Below, in pieces: positions 1 through 11,300 of a stretch of 64,000 bases of DNA; within the stretch, counting starts at the first letter, position 1, and each line of letters opens with the position of its first letter. The stretch spans positions 66,097,067 to 66,161,066 of the forward strand of contig NC_063172.1 of assembly GCF_023159225.1 (NCBI RefSeq), in the 5' to 3' direction. A model generated the notes under the pieces. It saw only the letters and a program-made list of their open reading frames with translations, was not told where the DNA came from and ran no database searches. This DNA is from Perognathus longimembris pacificus. Its lineage: Eukaryota > Chordata > Mammalia > Rodentia > Heteromyidae. A program made the translations under genes and the position numbers.

Positions 1-186
1 GGAGAATCAGAGAATCACTTGACACCAGAAGATCCAAGCGCAACACATATAAATTACAAGCTTGTGATTTACATTAACATTTGTACAAATTGTAAAATGT
101 AACTTCAACCTTTTAAATATAAACCTATTAATATGTTTAAAATAATGTAATAGCATTTTATTAATAGTATAAATGTATTTTTATTG

Positions 187-375
187 CCAGTCCTGGGACT
201 TGCACTCAGGGCCTGAGCACCGTCCCTGGCTTCTTTTTGCTCAATGCTAGCACTCTACCTCTTGAGCCACAGTGCCACTTCTGGCCTTTTTGTATATATG
301 TGGTACTGAGGAATCGAACCCAAGGCTTCATGTATATGAGGCAAGCACTTACCACTAGGCCATATTCCCAGCCCT
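187..375 (-). mobile_element. Dimeric ID-like SINE
   Basis: First of about 27 copies of this family, seen here as its reverse complement. Read on its own strand it starts GGGGCTGGGAATATGGCC, has a tRNA-type A box (TGGCCTAGTGGTA-like) and B box (GGTTCGATTCC-like), then a second tRNA-related half (GTGGCGCTGTGGCTCAAG) and ends CCAGGACTGGC plus an A-rich tail. The A/B boxes imply RNA polymerase III transcription and L1-driven retroposition, as known for ID SINEs. The geomyoid-rodent assignment is from memory. Confidence 0.9.
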
Positions 376-1195
376 ATAAAAGTCTTTTTCTAAACAATAT
401 CAAAACACTATAACATGAAACTTTCACTTGATGTTTTATTACTTTGTATTATATTACCGTTTGGATTTAACACTGTGAGATAGTCAATTGATGGTGGAGT
501 TCTGTTTAGTTATCCTAATTACTCATTTTAATAGTTGCACAGATGAAAAAGATATTTCAAAAAGACATTTAGATTTAAATGGAAGAAATGCATTGCCATT
601 GGTGTATCTACCAAAGTATTTATTTTTGTTTTCAGTACTGTCAAGCAGTTGCGTAACAGTTTTTTGTTTGTTTTTTTAATTGAGGTTTGACTTGTAAATT
701 TCCAGTTTCTTTGTTATCTTGGAAAGGAAAAGCATAGCATTTTACCTTTCAACAGACATATTTTCAGACCCACTGAAATTCATTATCTGGAAAGTCTTTG
801 AATAAGTGGAGAAGTGTTGTTTCTAAATTTTTAGTGTATAGAGAGTTTTCATATGGCTTTTGTTCCCATTATACATACACGCTGCTGTTTTTCAATAAAA
901 ACCACACATTTGGAAATATTTCCAAAACACTTGAGAATACTCTCTCCAAAGCCCTCTCCCAGGGTAAAGGGAAGTGAGCTCCTCATGTACAGCTACAGCG
1001 TTAGAGTAAACGTATATAAGTGTGTATGTGCGTGCACATGTATGGCATATTTACTGTGTAGCATGTTGCCCACCGACAGTATCACAGAAAATATGGGTGG
1101 CTTGGACATTTTTGTCAGAGAAACATTTAGTAATGGCATTGAGTGCTTATGTAATGCTTGTTTTTGTGATACACAATATACAAAGAGATTTATTT
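376..1195. other. AT-rich intergenic or intronic DNA, nothing recognised
   Basis: No splice-bounded open frame, RNA gene or clear repeat could be supported. Short open frames here lack any recognisable domain. Confidence 0.6.
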
Positions 1196-1600
1196 GTACT
1201 GGCGTCTCTTGGCGTCCGTGGAGGATACCAAGATCTATAGATGCTCAAGTTTCTGATATAAAATGGCATCAAAAATGGTATAACCTTTGCATATACTTTA
1301 AGTCATCTTTAAGTTACTTTTTTTTTTGCCAGTCCTGGGGCTTTGAACTCAGGGCCTGAGCACTGTCCCTGGCTTCTTTTTGCTCAAGGCTAGCACTCTA
1401 CCTCTTGAGCCACAGCGCCACTTTTGGCTTTTTCTGTATATGTGGTGCTGAGAAATCGAACCCAGGGCTTCATGTATACGAGGCGAGCACTTTACCACAT
1501 TCCCAGCCCCCTTCTTTTATTTTCAAATATTTTCCATATGCAAGTGGTCAAATCCATAGATATGGAACCTGTAGACATGGAGAGCCAACTCCATACATGA
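1196..1600 (+). mobile_element. MER2-like DNA transposon relic, split by a SINE
   Basis: The left part (1196-1318) matches my recollection of MER2, a non-autonomous Tigger-type element: a GGATACC-AAGATCTATAGATGCTCAAG stretch, then TATAAAATGGC and a TTTGCATATA segment. The right part (1511-1600) holds the TTTTCAAATATTTTCC to GGAGAGCCAACTCC end. A SINE insertion lies between them and the middle of the element is missing. It is non-coding. Confidence 0.6.
1319..1510 (-). mobile_element. Dimeric ID-like SINE inside the MER2 relic
   Basis: T-rich tract at 1319-1327, then the reversed SINE from GCCAGTCCTGGGG to the CATTCCCAGCCCC end. It interrupts the MER2-like element, so it is the younger of the two. 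Confidence 0.9.
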
Positions 1601-1758
1601 AGTCCCTTCGTTATTGGAGATACTATTACTATATTATTATATGCTATTAGAACTACAGTTGAGGAATCCAAACCTAGAAATGTTAAGTGACTTTTTTCAC
1701 AAGGCTAGTGATGGCAACACTATGGCCACACCCCAGACAGTGTGTATCCAGGATTTAT

Positions 1759-1759
<1 letters not shown>

Positions 1760-1790
<31 letters not shown>
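1760..1790. repeat. (TG)n microsatellite
   Basis: About 15 uninterrupted GT dinucleotides, directly upstream of a reversed B1-ID type SINE, the usual position for a decayed SINE tail or head. Confidence 0.95.
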
Positions 1791-1793
<3 letters not shown>

Positions 1794-2096
1794 GGGACTT
1801 GAATTCAGGACCTCGAGCTCTCACTTGGCTTTTGATTCACATTAGGTGCTCTCTTACTTGAACCATGCTTCTAGTCCTGTGTGCGTATACTGGTACTAGG
1901 GCTTGAGCTCAGGGCCTTGGCGCTGTCCCTTAATTTTTCACTCAAGGCTGGCACTCTACCACTTGAGCCACAGCTCCACTTGTAGTGGAGTTTTTTAGTA
2001 GGTGATTGGAAGTAAGAGTCTCATGTACTTTTCTCCCCAGGCTGGCTTTGAACCACAATTCTCAGATCTCAGTTTTCTGAGTAGCTAGGGTTTTTG
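1791..2096 (-). mobile_element. B1-ID composite SINE, plus a worn partial copy
   Basis: Two reversed pieces: a poor one at 1791-1880 and a better one at 1886-2096. This family, read forward, begins with a 7SL/B1-like head (GGTGGCTCACACCTGTAATCC-like, CAGGAGGCTGAGATCTGAGG) and continues into a tRNA-like part (GTGGCTCAAGTGGTAGAG...TTCAAGCCCC). Here the order is reversed and ends GAGTAGCTAGGG. Confidence 0.75.
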
Positions 2097-2139
2097 GGGG
2101 TGGGGTGGTGGAGGGGAGATACAAAACCTTTTTTTGTAG

Positions 2140-2222
2140 CACAGACTGGCCTCAAACTTCTATCCTCCTACCTCATCCTCTCAAGTGCTAGGATGACAGC
2201 TATGTACCACCACACCAGCTAG
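2140..2222 (-). mobile_element. B1-like (7SL-derived) SINE fragment
   Basis: CTCAAACTTCTATCCTCCTA ... AAGTGCTAGGATGACAGC ... CCACCACACCAGCTA is the reversed 5' half of a B1-type element. Confidence 0.65.
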
Positions 2223-4160
2223 AATCTATGTTTTTAACCACTAGTATCTTGAATACTTTGCTGGAGGAAAAAAAGTCTTTACAGTCAGCCCCCATCTCTG
2301 TATATATAACAGTCCGTCCAAAGAATTTCCTTTTATAAAATCTGATCATAGATGAAGGCATCCTCAGTAACCCTTTCAATTTGTGGAAGGCCCATCTTTC
2401 TCAAGTTACCTTAATCAATGCATTCATGTAACTAACAAGTGTTGTGGTGTGTCAATATGGTTGTTAATAATGAAGTTACATTTCTTTCTTACTTTGTAGA
2501 TAAAGAAGTAGTCGTTGCAAACTTTCCTTTCTGAACTACAGATTGTCTTGAGTACCTCTAGAATGTGCTTCCTCTACTTTTGAAGTGATTTGCCTTAGCA
2601 AATATGGAGAAATTCAGAAACACCCACAAAATAGTCTCAATAAAATAGGTGCAGGGCAATTTAATAGGGTAATCAGGACAACTCGTTAAATATAATTTAA
2701 GAAATAAAACAAGTCTGAGTGATAATAATGAAATATAATATCAAGTGCACAAACAATACTGGGTTGTATTCAGAAAGTGTGTACTGAATTGCTGGAGTGA
2801 AGGTACTCACTATATTAAGGAGTTAATCAGTCTTTCATACAGTTCCATGTCTCATTCTGGGCACCACATCTAAAATCTAAGTAGGAATGTGGGGAATTTG
2901 GAAAAGAAATGATGAGAGTCATAAAACATAAAAATAGTGTAAGAAAAGTTAAAAGAACTAGGGCTGTTTATCTTGAAAAATCTAAAAGAATTTAAGCCTT
3001 TCAGTATGTGAAGAGTTATAATCCCTTAAGGTCAACTGAAGTCTTTGACATGTGGTTGAGGCAGACACAGATTCTTTAGAGAATTGGCTGAGGACATAAC
3101 AGCAGCACACCTCTTGAAGCCACAGGCTGTTAAGCCCTCGCTTTTGAAGTGGGTTCAGTCATGAATTGCACGTAATTGACAGTAAACAACTGAGTCATCA
3201 TTTGCACTGTGTTTAAGAAAAGCTATCATTTCCTACTGATAAGAAACTTAAATAATAGTTATCTTCAGAGTTCACTTAGCAGGTTTGAGTTTATGAACCT
3301 CTGAACATAGAAACTGCTGACAGGCTTTTATAAATAAGTTACTGTCAATTATTGACAGACATAGTTTATGTATACAGTAGATTATTCAAATAAGATTAAG
3401 AGTAATAAAATGAGAGAGAGAGAGAGAGTGTGTGTCTTTCGTTTTATTCTTGATACTCAGAATAGATGAGAGAGACAGAGAAAGAGAGGTGATTTCCCTA
3501 ACAGGAAAACCTAGTAGATTTACTTTAGATAACCAATCTTAGCAAAATTTAAAGTAAATTTCTAGCTACTGTTTATTTTTTGGAAAGGGTGGCGTTGGGA
3601 TAGAAGGCAGAGAATGACGGAAGAGGAACGCTGATCAAGACGTATTGTACTCATAAACTGACATGTTGAATTAAAACCTCTTTGTACAACTCTTTATCAA
3701 TAATTTAAAAAAGTTTTAAAGCTAATCCTAGCAGCTTAAGGGGATCCAATCCTTTAACACTTCCCCTTGGTTTTTCTCATGAAAGCCCAATATAGGAAGT
3801 AAGAAAGTCCTGTGATCTGAGATGCCTTCCATTCGATCCTAATTTGGACTTGCTTCAAAATGCAGTTTTAGTTGTTTTATAAAACACACCTGAACTTTTT
3901 AGGCATTTCAGATCAGGTTTTGAGTTTGACCTTTACTAATTTGAATCAAGAAATGAGGTTGAACTTTGGGCCTTCCACATGCATCTCCCCATACCCCAGA
4001 CAAGCATTCACTGAACCTTTTCCCAGATCACAGAAACGAGTCAGTTCTGCCCTGTGCTAAAGGGGCATTAACCAGTCTCCATGCTGGGATTCCTTAGTGT
4101 TTCATTAAATTGTTTTGCTCAGAAAAAAATCAGTGTACCTAGTCATAAACTAGTTTTCCC
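2223..4160. other. AT-rich DNA without a recognised gene
   Basis: No exon-like frame or RNA gene seen. Contains a (GA)n/(TG)n microsatellite at 3412-3435 with GA-rich sequence to 3490, and a retroposon 3'-tail-like stretch at 3640-3725 (GTACTCATAAACTGACATGT, then TTGTACAACTCTTT) that recurs near 32.95, 34.87 and 48.83 kb. Confidence 0.6.
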
Positions 4161-4235
4161 ACATCTGTACTTATTTTTTTATTTTTCTATTTTTTATTAT
4201 TTTTAATTTTATTGTCAACATCTGTACTTATTTTT
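4161..4235. repeat. 18-bp direct repeat around a 39-bp T-rich insert
   Basis: ACATCTGTACTTATTTTT occurs at 4161-4178 and again at 4218-4235. The 39 bases between them are T/A-rich and end ATTGTCA. This is what a very short, severely 5'-truncated retroposon tail with its target-site duplication looks like. Confidence 0.6.
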
Positions 4236-4320
4236 ACAGTAGTTTTCTGTTAAATTATATTTCTGAGATAATTCATGGTGAGGATTATGTCTTAAACTAC
4301 CTTCCCCCAAAAGCTGTTTT

Positions 4321-4527
4321 TCTTTTTTTTTTTTTTCTGCCAGTCTTGGAGCTTGAAGTCAGGGCCTGAGCACTGTCCCTGGCTTCTTTTTGCTCAAGGC
4401 TAGCACTCTACCACTTGAGCCATAGCACCATTTCTGGCTTTTTCTGTTTATGTGGTGCTGAGGAATCAAACCTAGGGCTTCATGCATGCTAGGCAAGCAC
4501 TCAACCGCTAAGCCACACTCCCAGCCC
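4321..4527 (-). mobile_element. Dimeric ID-like SINE
   Basis: T tract then GCCAGTCTTGGAGCTTG through CACTCCCAGCCC. The internal CTTCATGCATGCTAGGC variant marks a more diverged copy than most in this window. Confidence 0.88.
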
Positions 4528-4973
4528 AGATGTTTCTTTTATTTGAGATTGTGGTATATACTGTGCTTGGTCTATTAACTGAGAAACAAAGCTAGAAACT
4601 ATAGCAACAACCCCCATGATATGTGACACATTTAAGTAGGTGAGTCGGTAACAGCATGAAGGTAAAGTAGCGAATAATAGGATTCAAACATGCAAAAACA
4701 TCTTTGCTTTGTTACCAGGTCATTGTTAATTATTACCCAGATGAGACACTCATCTTCCATAAAACAAGTTCTCTAATAAATACTGGTCTCACTTTCTGAG
4801 CCAGATACCAAGAGAAGTCATTCAGGTGCTGTAACTGCCACGTAATCAAATGTTCTCCCTGTCAGAAGTGATCTCTCTTGGGTTGGTATGCCCATAACCT
4901 CTTCTAAGGTTACACTAAAAAAAAATACTATAAAAAAAAAACAAGATGTATTATAATATATAAAAAAATAAGC
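4528..4973. other. AT-rich DNA, nothing recognised
   Basis: Unique-looking sequence ending in A-rich runs at 4918-4970. No supported gene or repeat. Confidence 0.55.
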
Positions 4974-5230
4974 AGCCAGGCACTGGTGGCTCACACTTGT
5001 AAACCTAGCTTCTTAGGAGGCTGAGATCTGAGGATCATGGTGCTAAGCCAGCCTGGGCAAGAAACTTCATGAGACCCATCTCCAGCTAACTACCAAAAAG
5101 CTTGAGGTGAAGCCGTGGCTTAAGTAGTAAAGTGCTAGCCTTGAGAAAAAGAAACTTAGGGAAAGCAACCAAGTCTTGAGTTCAAGCCCCCAAATCAGCA
5201 CCAAAAAAATTAATTTAAAATTAAAAAAAA
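4974..5230 (+). mobile_element. B1-ID composite SINE
   Basis: Complete-looking forward copy: CCAGGCACTGGTGGCTCACA head, AGGAGGCTGAGATCTGAGG, then GTGGCTTAAGTAGTAAAGTG, TTGAGTTCAAGCCCC and an A-rich tail. Confidence 0.85.
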
Positions 5231-5231
5231 A

Positions 5232-5349
5232 TCCACGCCTGGTTTGCTTCCATAATCCTAGCACTCCAGAGGTGGAGGCGGGAGGTTTATGAGTTCAAGG
5301 CAAGCCTGGGATACACAGAAACTCTATCTTAAAACAAACAAACAAACAA
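5232..5349 (+). mobile_element. B1-like SINE monomer
   Basis: CCACGCCTGGTTTGCTTCC, AATCCTAGCACTCCAGAGG, GAGTTCAAGGCAAGCCTGGG and a (CAAA)n tail identify a 7SL-derived B1-type monomer placed directly after the preceding SINE. Confidence 0.8.
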
Positions 5350-5462
5350 AAGCTTCCCTCTCAGGAACCATTTTAGGGAAAATAGTTTCCATTTTGAATA
5401 GTGCAGGATAAAAACTGAACTCTCATTTCATTGACATGTATTATTAAAAAAATATTACCTGA

Positions 5463-5732
5463 GCTGGGCGCTGGTGGCTCGGGCCCATAATCCTACCTAC
5501 TCAGGAGGCTGAGATCTGAGGATCAAGGTTAGAAGCCAGCCCAGGCAGCAAAGTCCCAGATACTCTTATCTCTAATCATCAAAAACAGGGAAGGAGAGTG
5601 CTAGTATTGAGCAAAAAAGCTCAGGGACAGTGCCCAGGTCTTGAGTTCAAGCCCCAGGATTGGGGGACACGCATGTACGCGCTCTCTCTCATATATAATA
5701 TTATATATATGCATATATGTGTATATATATGT
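5463..5732 (+). mobile_element. B1-ID composite SINE followed by an (AT)n tract
   Basis: GCTGGGCGCTGGTGGCTCGG head to TTGAGTTCAAGCCCCAGGAT at about 5660, followed at 5691-5732 by an AT/GTAT microsatellite. Confidence 0.82.
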
Positions 5733-5820
5733 ACGGTTAAGTAGGAAGCATTTAACATTTTTGTTCAGCACTTATATTGTCAGTCTAATTTTACAAAGTT
5801 CTGAATATGTCTTAGTATTT

Positions 5821-6034
5821 TTTTCTTTTTTTTTTTTTTTTGGCCAGTCCTGGGCCTTGGACTCAGGGCCTGAGCACTGTCCCTGGCTTCCTTTTGCTCA
5901 AGGCTAGCACTCTGCCACTTGAGCCACAGCACCACTTCTGGCCTTTTTCTGTATATGTGGTGCTGGGGAATCGAACCCAGGGCCTCATGTATACTAGGCA
6001 AGCTCTCTTGCCACTAGGCCATATCCCCAGCCCC
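5821..6034 (-). mobile_element. Dimeric ID-like SINE with target-site duplication
   Basis: T tract then GGCCAGTCCTGGGCCTTGG to CATATCCCCAGCCCC. The flanks share AGTATTTTTTTCT (about 5814 on the left, 6035 on the right). Confidence 0.92.
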
Positions 6035-6261
6035 AGTATTTTTTTTCTGTTTTAGCATGTATATACAGATACCTATACCTATTTCTGTATATATCTCTAT
6101 ATATTCACACACATACATATGTATGTATTCCTATTAAAAACTTCTAAAATGTGACTACTTTCTATAAATACAAATGAATGATATATAACATTAGTACTTT
6201 CATATGTGTTTGAGATGATGGTGACTATAGTCTATTTCCTGTCTATTGTCTATTACAGATA

Positions 6262-6592
6262 CCACTACCGGTTATTTATTTGGCTCATGATTCCACAGGC
6301 TGACAAGCCCAAGAGCCCAGCGCCAATATAAGGTGAGGATATTCACGCTGTGTCATCCCATAGCAGAAAATGGAAGGGCAAGAGGGTGAGAGAAAGGGCC
6401 AAGCTGATTTGTACTCTCTCAATAACTAACCCTCTCCTTTGACAAGGACATTAATCTACGCCTTCGTGTATTGATGAGGACATAGCCCTCATGATTTAAC
6501 TATCTCTTATGAACCCCACCTCTCAACACTGGGGAGCTGAGGATTATTCCAATGTGTAAACTTTGGAAAACACTTTCAATCCACAGCAATCA
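6262..6592 (+). mobile_element. MaLR-like (MLT1/MST type) LTR relic
   Basis: TTATTTGGCTCATGATTCCA, GACATAGCCCTCATGATTTA, AACCCCACCTCTCAACACTG and a CCACAGCAATCA end resemble old mammalian MaLR LTRs as I remember them. Non-coding. The same family seems to recur at 25.1, 36.2 and 37.0 kb. The family name is tentative. Confidence 0.5.
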
Positions 6593-6609
6593 ACTGACCG
6601 TGTTACGGA

Positions 6610-6780
6610 TAGTTTGTTAAATTCACTTACTCTTCACAGCAATTTCATGACATAAGGAAGAAAAAGCACTTAATAATCATCGCCATGCCACGGACGAAAC
6701 AAACGCTCAGAGAGGTGAGGTAATTCACCTGAAGTAGAAAGTGGGAAGGCCGGAGTGAAGCCTATGCCCAATTCCAAACC
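6610..6780 (+). mobile_element. MIR-type SINE relic
   Basis: Ancient tRNA-derived SINE: TCTTCACAGCAATTTCATG, then TAATAATCATC, CGCTCAGAGAGGTGAGGTAA and a diverged GCCGGAGTGAAGCC segment follow the order of the MIR consensus. Confidence 0.7.
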
Positions 6781-7082
6781 TTGCTTCCATAATTTCTAGA
6801 ACTCATAGGTAAAATAAACTACTTATCTGAATGTGTGGAATTATATTTCTAAACAAAATCTGTGGGCTCCAATTTTGGAACAAAAACTCAATTCTATTTT
6901 TAAAAGGTCACACACATGAAACCTTTTATAAAGGCATCATTTAGACATTCAGCTAGTTGACAACCTCTGTGGTTTAAATATAAATTGGAAACATAATGGA
7001 AAATTGGATATGATCGATATTTACAGAAGTGAATGTGACTAAAATGATTAGCCTTAGCGTATGTCCTTAAAGGTAATTTTGG

Positions 7083-7162
7083 GGACTAGAGATGTAGCTC
7101 AGTAAAAGAGTGTTGCCTAACATTCATAAATTCTTGGGTTCAATCCCAGCATCAAAAAAAAC
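7083..7162 (+). mobile_element. ID-type SINE monomer
   Basis: GACTAGAGATGTAGCTCAGT ... TTGGGTTCAATCCCAGCATC followed by A-rich DNA is a single tRNA-like ID unit with A and B boxes, without the second half of the dimeric family. Confidence 0.75.
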
Positions 7163-7262
7163 CAAAACAAGATTAACTAAAAACTTGAACAATCTCGTTT
7201 GTGAATATATGTTTACCTCCTCTAATTTTAAAGAAAGCAACCTATTAGAACTGTAGCCCCTA

Positions 7263-7476
7263 GGGGCTGGGAATATGGCCTAGTGTAGAGTGCTTGCCTT
7301 GTGTACATGAAGCCCTGGGTTCGATTCCCCAGCACCACATATATACAAAAGGCCAGAAGCGGCGCTGTGGGTCAAGTGGCAGAGTGCTAGCCTTGAGCAA
7401 AAAGAAGCCAGGGACAGTGCTCAGGCCCTGAGTCCAAGCCCCAGGACTGGCAAAAAAAACAAAAACAAAAACAAAG
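7263..7476 (+). mobile_element. Dimeric ID-like SINE
   Basis: Forward copy from GGGGCTGGGAATATGGCC to CCCCAGGACTGGC plus an (A)n/(CA5)n tail. It lies immediately before the G/T-only block. Confidence 0.93.
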
Positions 7477-7500
7477 AATGTAGTTTATCCCCTTTTCTTT

Positions 7501-8072
7501 TTGTGGGGTGGTGGTGGTGGGGGGTGGTGGTGGTGGGGGGGTGGTGGTGGGGGTGGGGGGGTGGTGGGGGGTGGTGGTGGGGGTGGTGGGGTGGTGGGGG
7601 TGGTGGGGGGTGGGGGGGTGGTGGTGGGGGTGGTGGGGTTATGGTGGTGGTGGGGGGGCGGTGGTGGGGGTGGGGGTGTTGGGGGGTGGTGGTGGGGGTG
7701 GGGGTGGTGGGGGTGAGGGGGTGGTGGTGGGGGGGGTGGGGGGGGTGGGGTGGTGGGGGTGGGGGGGTGGTGGTGGTGGGGGGTGGGGTGGTGGTGTGGG
7801 GGTGGTGGTGGTGGGGGTGGTGGTGGTGGGGGGGTGGTGGTGGGGTGGTGGGGGGGGTGGTGGGGGGGGTGGGGGGGGTGGGGGTGGTGGTGGTGGGGTG
7901 GTGGGGGGTGGTGGTGGGGGGTGGTGGTGGTGGGGGGGTGGTGGTGGGGTGGTGGGGTGGTGGTGGGGGGGGTGGTGGGGGGGTGGGGGGTGGTGGTGGT
8001 GGGGGTGGTGGGGGGGTGGTGGTGGGGGTGGGGGTGGTGGGGGGGTGGTCGGGGTGGGGGGGGTGGGGTGGG
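7501..8072. repeat. 570-bp G/T-only low-complexity tract
   Basis: The plus strand is built almost only of G and T: runs of 2-8 G separated by single T, with only a handful of A or C (for example near 7640, 7660 and 7714). There is no fixed period; GGT, GGGGT and GGGGGGGT mix. The complementary strand is C/A-only. Such DNA can form G-quadruplexes on the plus strand. Frames across it give only Gly/Val/Trp or Pro/His/Thr strings and are not genes. Confidence 0.95.
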
Positions 8073-8390
8073 GCTTGTCTCTTTTCCCACGTGAGCCGCA
8101 CTTGCACTTCCGGCTTTTGACCGGTCATTTGGAATAACCGTCCCTCGGCTGTGTCTGCTTAGGCTGACTTGGACCCGGGTCCTCAGCTTCCAGCTCTCAG
8201 GTGGCGAGGACAGCCAGCCTCGGGGGCCTGTCCGCACGTCGGGGGGACGCTGGGCGTGCGTGCGCGTGTTCCCCGCAGGAGGACCCCGTGCGGGGGCCGC
8301 CGCGCTTCCGGCCGCTGGGGCTGAGTCTGCCCTTGCGGAGGACGCGGTGACGGCTGGCATCGGTCCTGGGGGCTTCGTGACGGAAGGAGC
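8073..8390. other. GC-rich unique segment between two arrays
   Basis: About 320 bp of non-repetitive, CpG-rich sequence. It holds an acceptor-like GTGTTCCCCGCAG at about 8267-8279 on the plus strand. No recognisable protein domain is seen in any frame. It may be the ancestral single-copy sequence from which the 43-bp unit was amplified, since its end grades into the array (GCCCGCGGGGTCGGCCTGGG). Confidence 0.5.
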
Positions 8391-11300
8391 TGTGCCCGCG
8401 GGGTCGGCCTGGGCGGTGTGGGTGCTGCGCGCTGAGTCCCGCGGGGTCGGCCTGGGCGGTGTGGGTGCTGCGTGCTGAGTCCCGCGGGGTCGGCCTGGGC
8501 GGTGTGGGTGCTGAGTGCTGAGTCCCGCGGGGTCGGCCTGGGCGGTGCGGGTGCTGCGCGCTGAGTCCCGCGGGGTCGGCCTGGGCGGTGCGGGTGCTGC
8601 GCGCTGAGTCCCGCGGGGTCGGCCTGGGCGGTGCGGGTGCTGCGCGCTGAGTCCCGCGGGGTCGGCCTGGGCGGCGCGGGTGCTGCGCGCTGAGTCCCGC
8701 GGGGTCGGCCTGGGCGGCGTGGGTGCTGCGCGCTGAGTTCCGCGGGGTCGGCCTGGGCGGCGTGGGTGCTGCGCGCTGAGTCCCGCGGGGTCGGCCTGGG
8801 CGGCGTGGGTGCTGCGCGCTGAGTCCCGCGGGGTCGGCCTGGGCGGTGTGGGTGCTGAGTGCTGAGTCCCGCGGGGTCGGCCTGGGCGGCGTGGGTGCTG
8901 CGCGCTGAGTCCCGCGGGGTCGGCCTGGGCGGCGTGGGGTGCTGTGTGCTGAGTCCCGCGGGGTCGGCCTGGGCGGTGTGGGTGCTGAGTGCTGAGTCCC
9001 GCGGGGTCGGCCTGGGCGGTGTGGGTGCTGAGTGCTGAGTCCCGCGGGGTCGGCCTGGGCGGCGCGGGTGCTGCGCGCTGAGTCCCGCGGGGTCGGCCTG
9101 GGCGGTGTGGGTGCTGCGCGCTGAGTCCCGCGGGGTCGGCCTGGGCGGTGTGGGTGCTGCGCGCTGAGTCCCGCGGGGTCGGCCTGGGCGGTGTGGGTGC
9201 TGAGTGCTGAGTCCCGCGGGGGTCGGCCTGGGCGGTGTGGGTGCTGAGTGCTGAGTCCCGCGGGGTCGGCCTGGGCGGCGCGGGTGCTGCGCGCTGAGTC
9301 CCGCGGGGGTCGGCCTGGGCGGTGTGGGTGCTGCGTGCTGAGTCCCGCGGGGTCGGCCTGGGCGGTGTGGGTGCTGCGCGCTGAGTCCCGCGGGGTCGGC
9401 CTGGGCGGTGTGGGTGCTGAGTGCTGAGTCCCGCGGGGTCGGCCTGGGCGGTGTGGGTGCTGAGTGCTGAGTCCCGCGGGGTCGGCCTGGGCGGCGCGGG
9501 TGCTGCGCGCTGAGTCCCGCGGGGTCGGCCTGGGCGGTGTGGGTGCTGCGTGCTGAGTCCCGCGGGGTCGGCCTGGGCGGTGTGGGTGCTGCGCGCTGAG
9601 TCCCGCGGGGTCGGCCTGGGCGGGTGTGGGTGCTGAGTGCTGAGTCCCGCGGGGTCGGCCTGGGCGGTGTGGGTGCTGAGTGCTGAGTCCCGCGGGGTCG
9701 GCCTGGGCGGCGCGGGTGCTGCGCGCTGAGTCCCGCGGGGTCGGCCTGGGCGGTGTGGGTGCTGCGTGCTGAGTCCCGCGGGGTCGGCCTGGGCGGTGTG
9801 GGTGCTGCGCGCTGAGTCCCGCGGGGTCGGCCTGGGCGGTGTGGGTGCTGAGTGCTGAGTCCCGCGGGGTCGGCCTGGGCGGTGTGGGTGCTGAGTGCTG
9901 AGTCCCGCGGGGTCGGCCTGGGCGGCGCGGGTGCTGCGCGCTGAGTCCCGCGGGGTCGGCCTGGGCGGTGTGGGTGCTGCGTGCTGAGTCCCGCGGGGTC
10001 GGCCTGGGCGGTGTGGGTGCTGAGTGCTGAGTCCCGCGGGGTCGGCCTGGGCGGTGCGGGTGCTGCGCGCTGAGTCCCGCGGGGTCGGCCTGGGCGGTGC
10101 GGGTGCTGCGCGCTGAGTCCCGCGGGGTCGGCCTGGGCGGTGCGGGTGCTGCGCGCTGAGTCCCGCGGGGTCGGCCTGGGCGGCGCGGGTGCTGCGCGCT
10201 GAGTCCCGCGGGGGTCGGCCTGGGCGGCGTGGGTGCTGCGCGCTGAGTTCCGCGGGGTCGGCCTGGGCGGCGTGGGGTGCTGCGCGCTGAGTCCCGCGGG
10301 GTCGGCCTGGGCGGCGTGGGTGCTGCGCGCTGAGTCCCGCGGGGGTCGGCCTGGGCGGTGTGGGTGCTGAGTGCTGAGTCCCGCGGGGTCGGCCTGGGCG
10401 GCGTGGGTGCTGCGCGCTGAGTCCCGCGGGGTCGGCCTGGGCGGCGTGGGGTGCTGTGTGCTGAGTCCCGCGGGGTCGGCCTGGGCGGTGTGGGTGCTGA
10501 GTGCTGAGTCCCGCGGGGTCGGCCTGGGCGGTGTGGGTGCTGAGTGCTGAGTCCCGCGGGGTCGGCCTGGGCGGCGCGGGTGCTGCGCGCTGAGTCCCGC
10601 GGGGTCGGCCTGGGCGGTGTGGGTGCTGCGCGCTGAGTCCCCGCGGGGTCGGCCTGGGCGGTGTGGGTGCTGCGCGCTGAGTCCCGCGGGGTCGGCCTGG
10701 GCGGTGTGGGTGCTGAGTGCTGAGTCCCGCGGGGTCGGCCTGGGCGGTGTGGGTGCTGAGTGCTGAGTCCCGCGGGGTCGGCCTGGGCGGCGCGGGGTGC
10801 TGCGCGCTGAGTCCCGCGGGGTCGGCCTGGGCGGTGTGGGTGCTGCGTGCTGAGTCCCGCGGGGTCGGCCTGGGCGGTGTGGGTGCTGCGCGCTGAGTCC
10901 CGCGGGGTCGGCCTGGGCGGTGTGGGTGCTGAGTGCTGAGTCCCGCGGGGTCGGCCTGGGCGGTGTGGGTGCTGAGTGCTGAGTCCCGCGGGGTCGGCCT
11001 GGGCGGCGCGGGTGCTGCGCGCTGAGTCCCGCGGGGTCGGCCTGGGCGGTGTGGGTGCTGCGTGCTGAGTCCCGCGGGGTCGGCCTGGGCGGTGTGGGTG
11101 CTGAGTGCTGAGTCCCGCGGGGTCGGCCTGGGCGGTGCGGGTGCTGCGCGCTGAGTCCCGCGGGGTCGGCCTGGGCGGTGCGGGTGCTGCGCGCTGAGTC
11201 CCGCGGGGTCGGCCTGGGCGGTGCGGGTGCTGCGCGCTGAGTCCCGCGGGGTCGGCCTGGGCGGCGCGGGTGCTGCGCGCTGAGTCCCGCGGGGTCGGCC

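Noticed and set aside
5780..6055. Short frames in most SINEs, for example peptides with EALGSIPQHH or SPGPWTQGLSTVPG
   Set aside because: The same peptide strings recur at every copy of the dimeric SINE, so they are SINE sequence and not genes.
7501..8137. Gly/Val/Trp-rich plus-strand and Pro/His/Thr-rich minus-strand frames
   Set aside because: Direct translation of a two-letter low-complexity tract.
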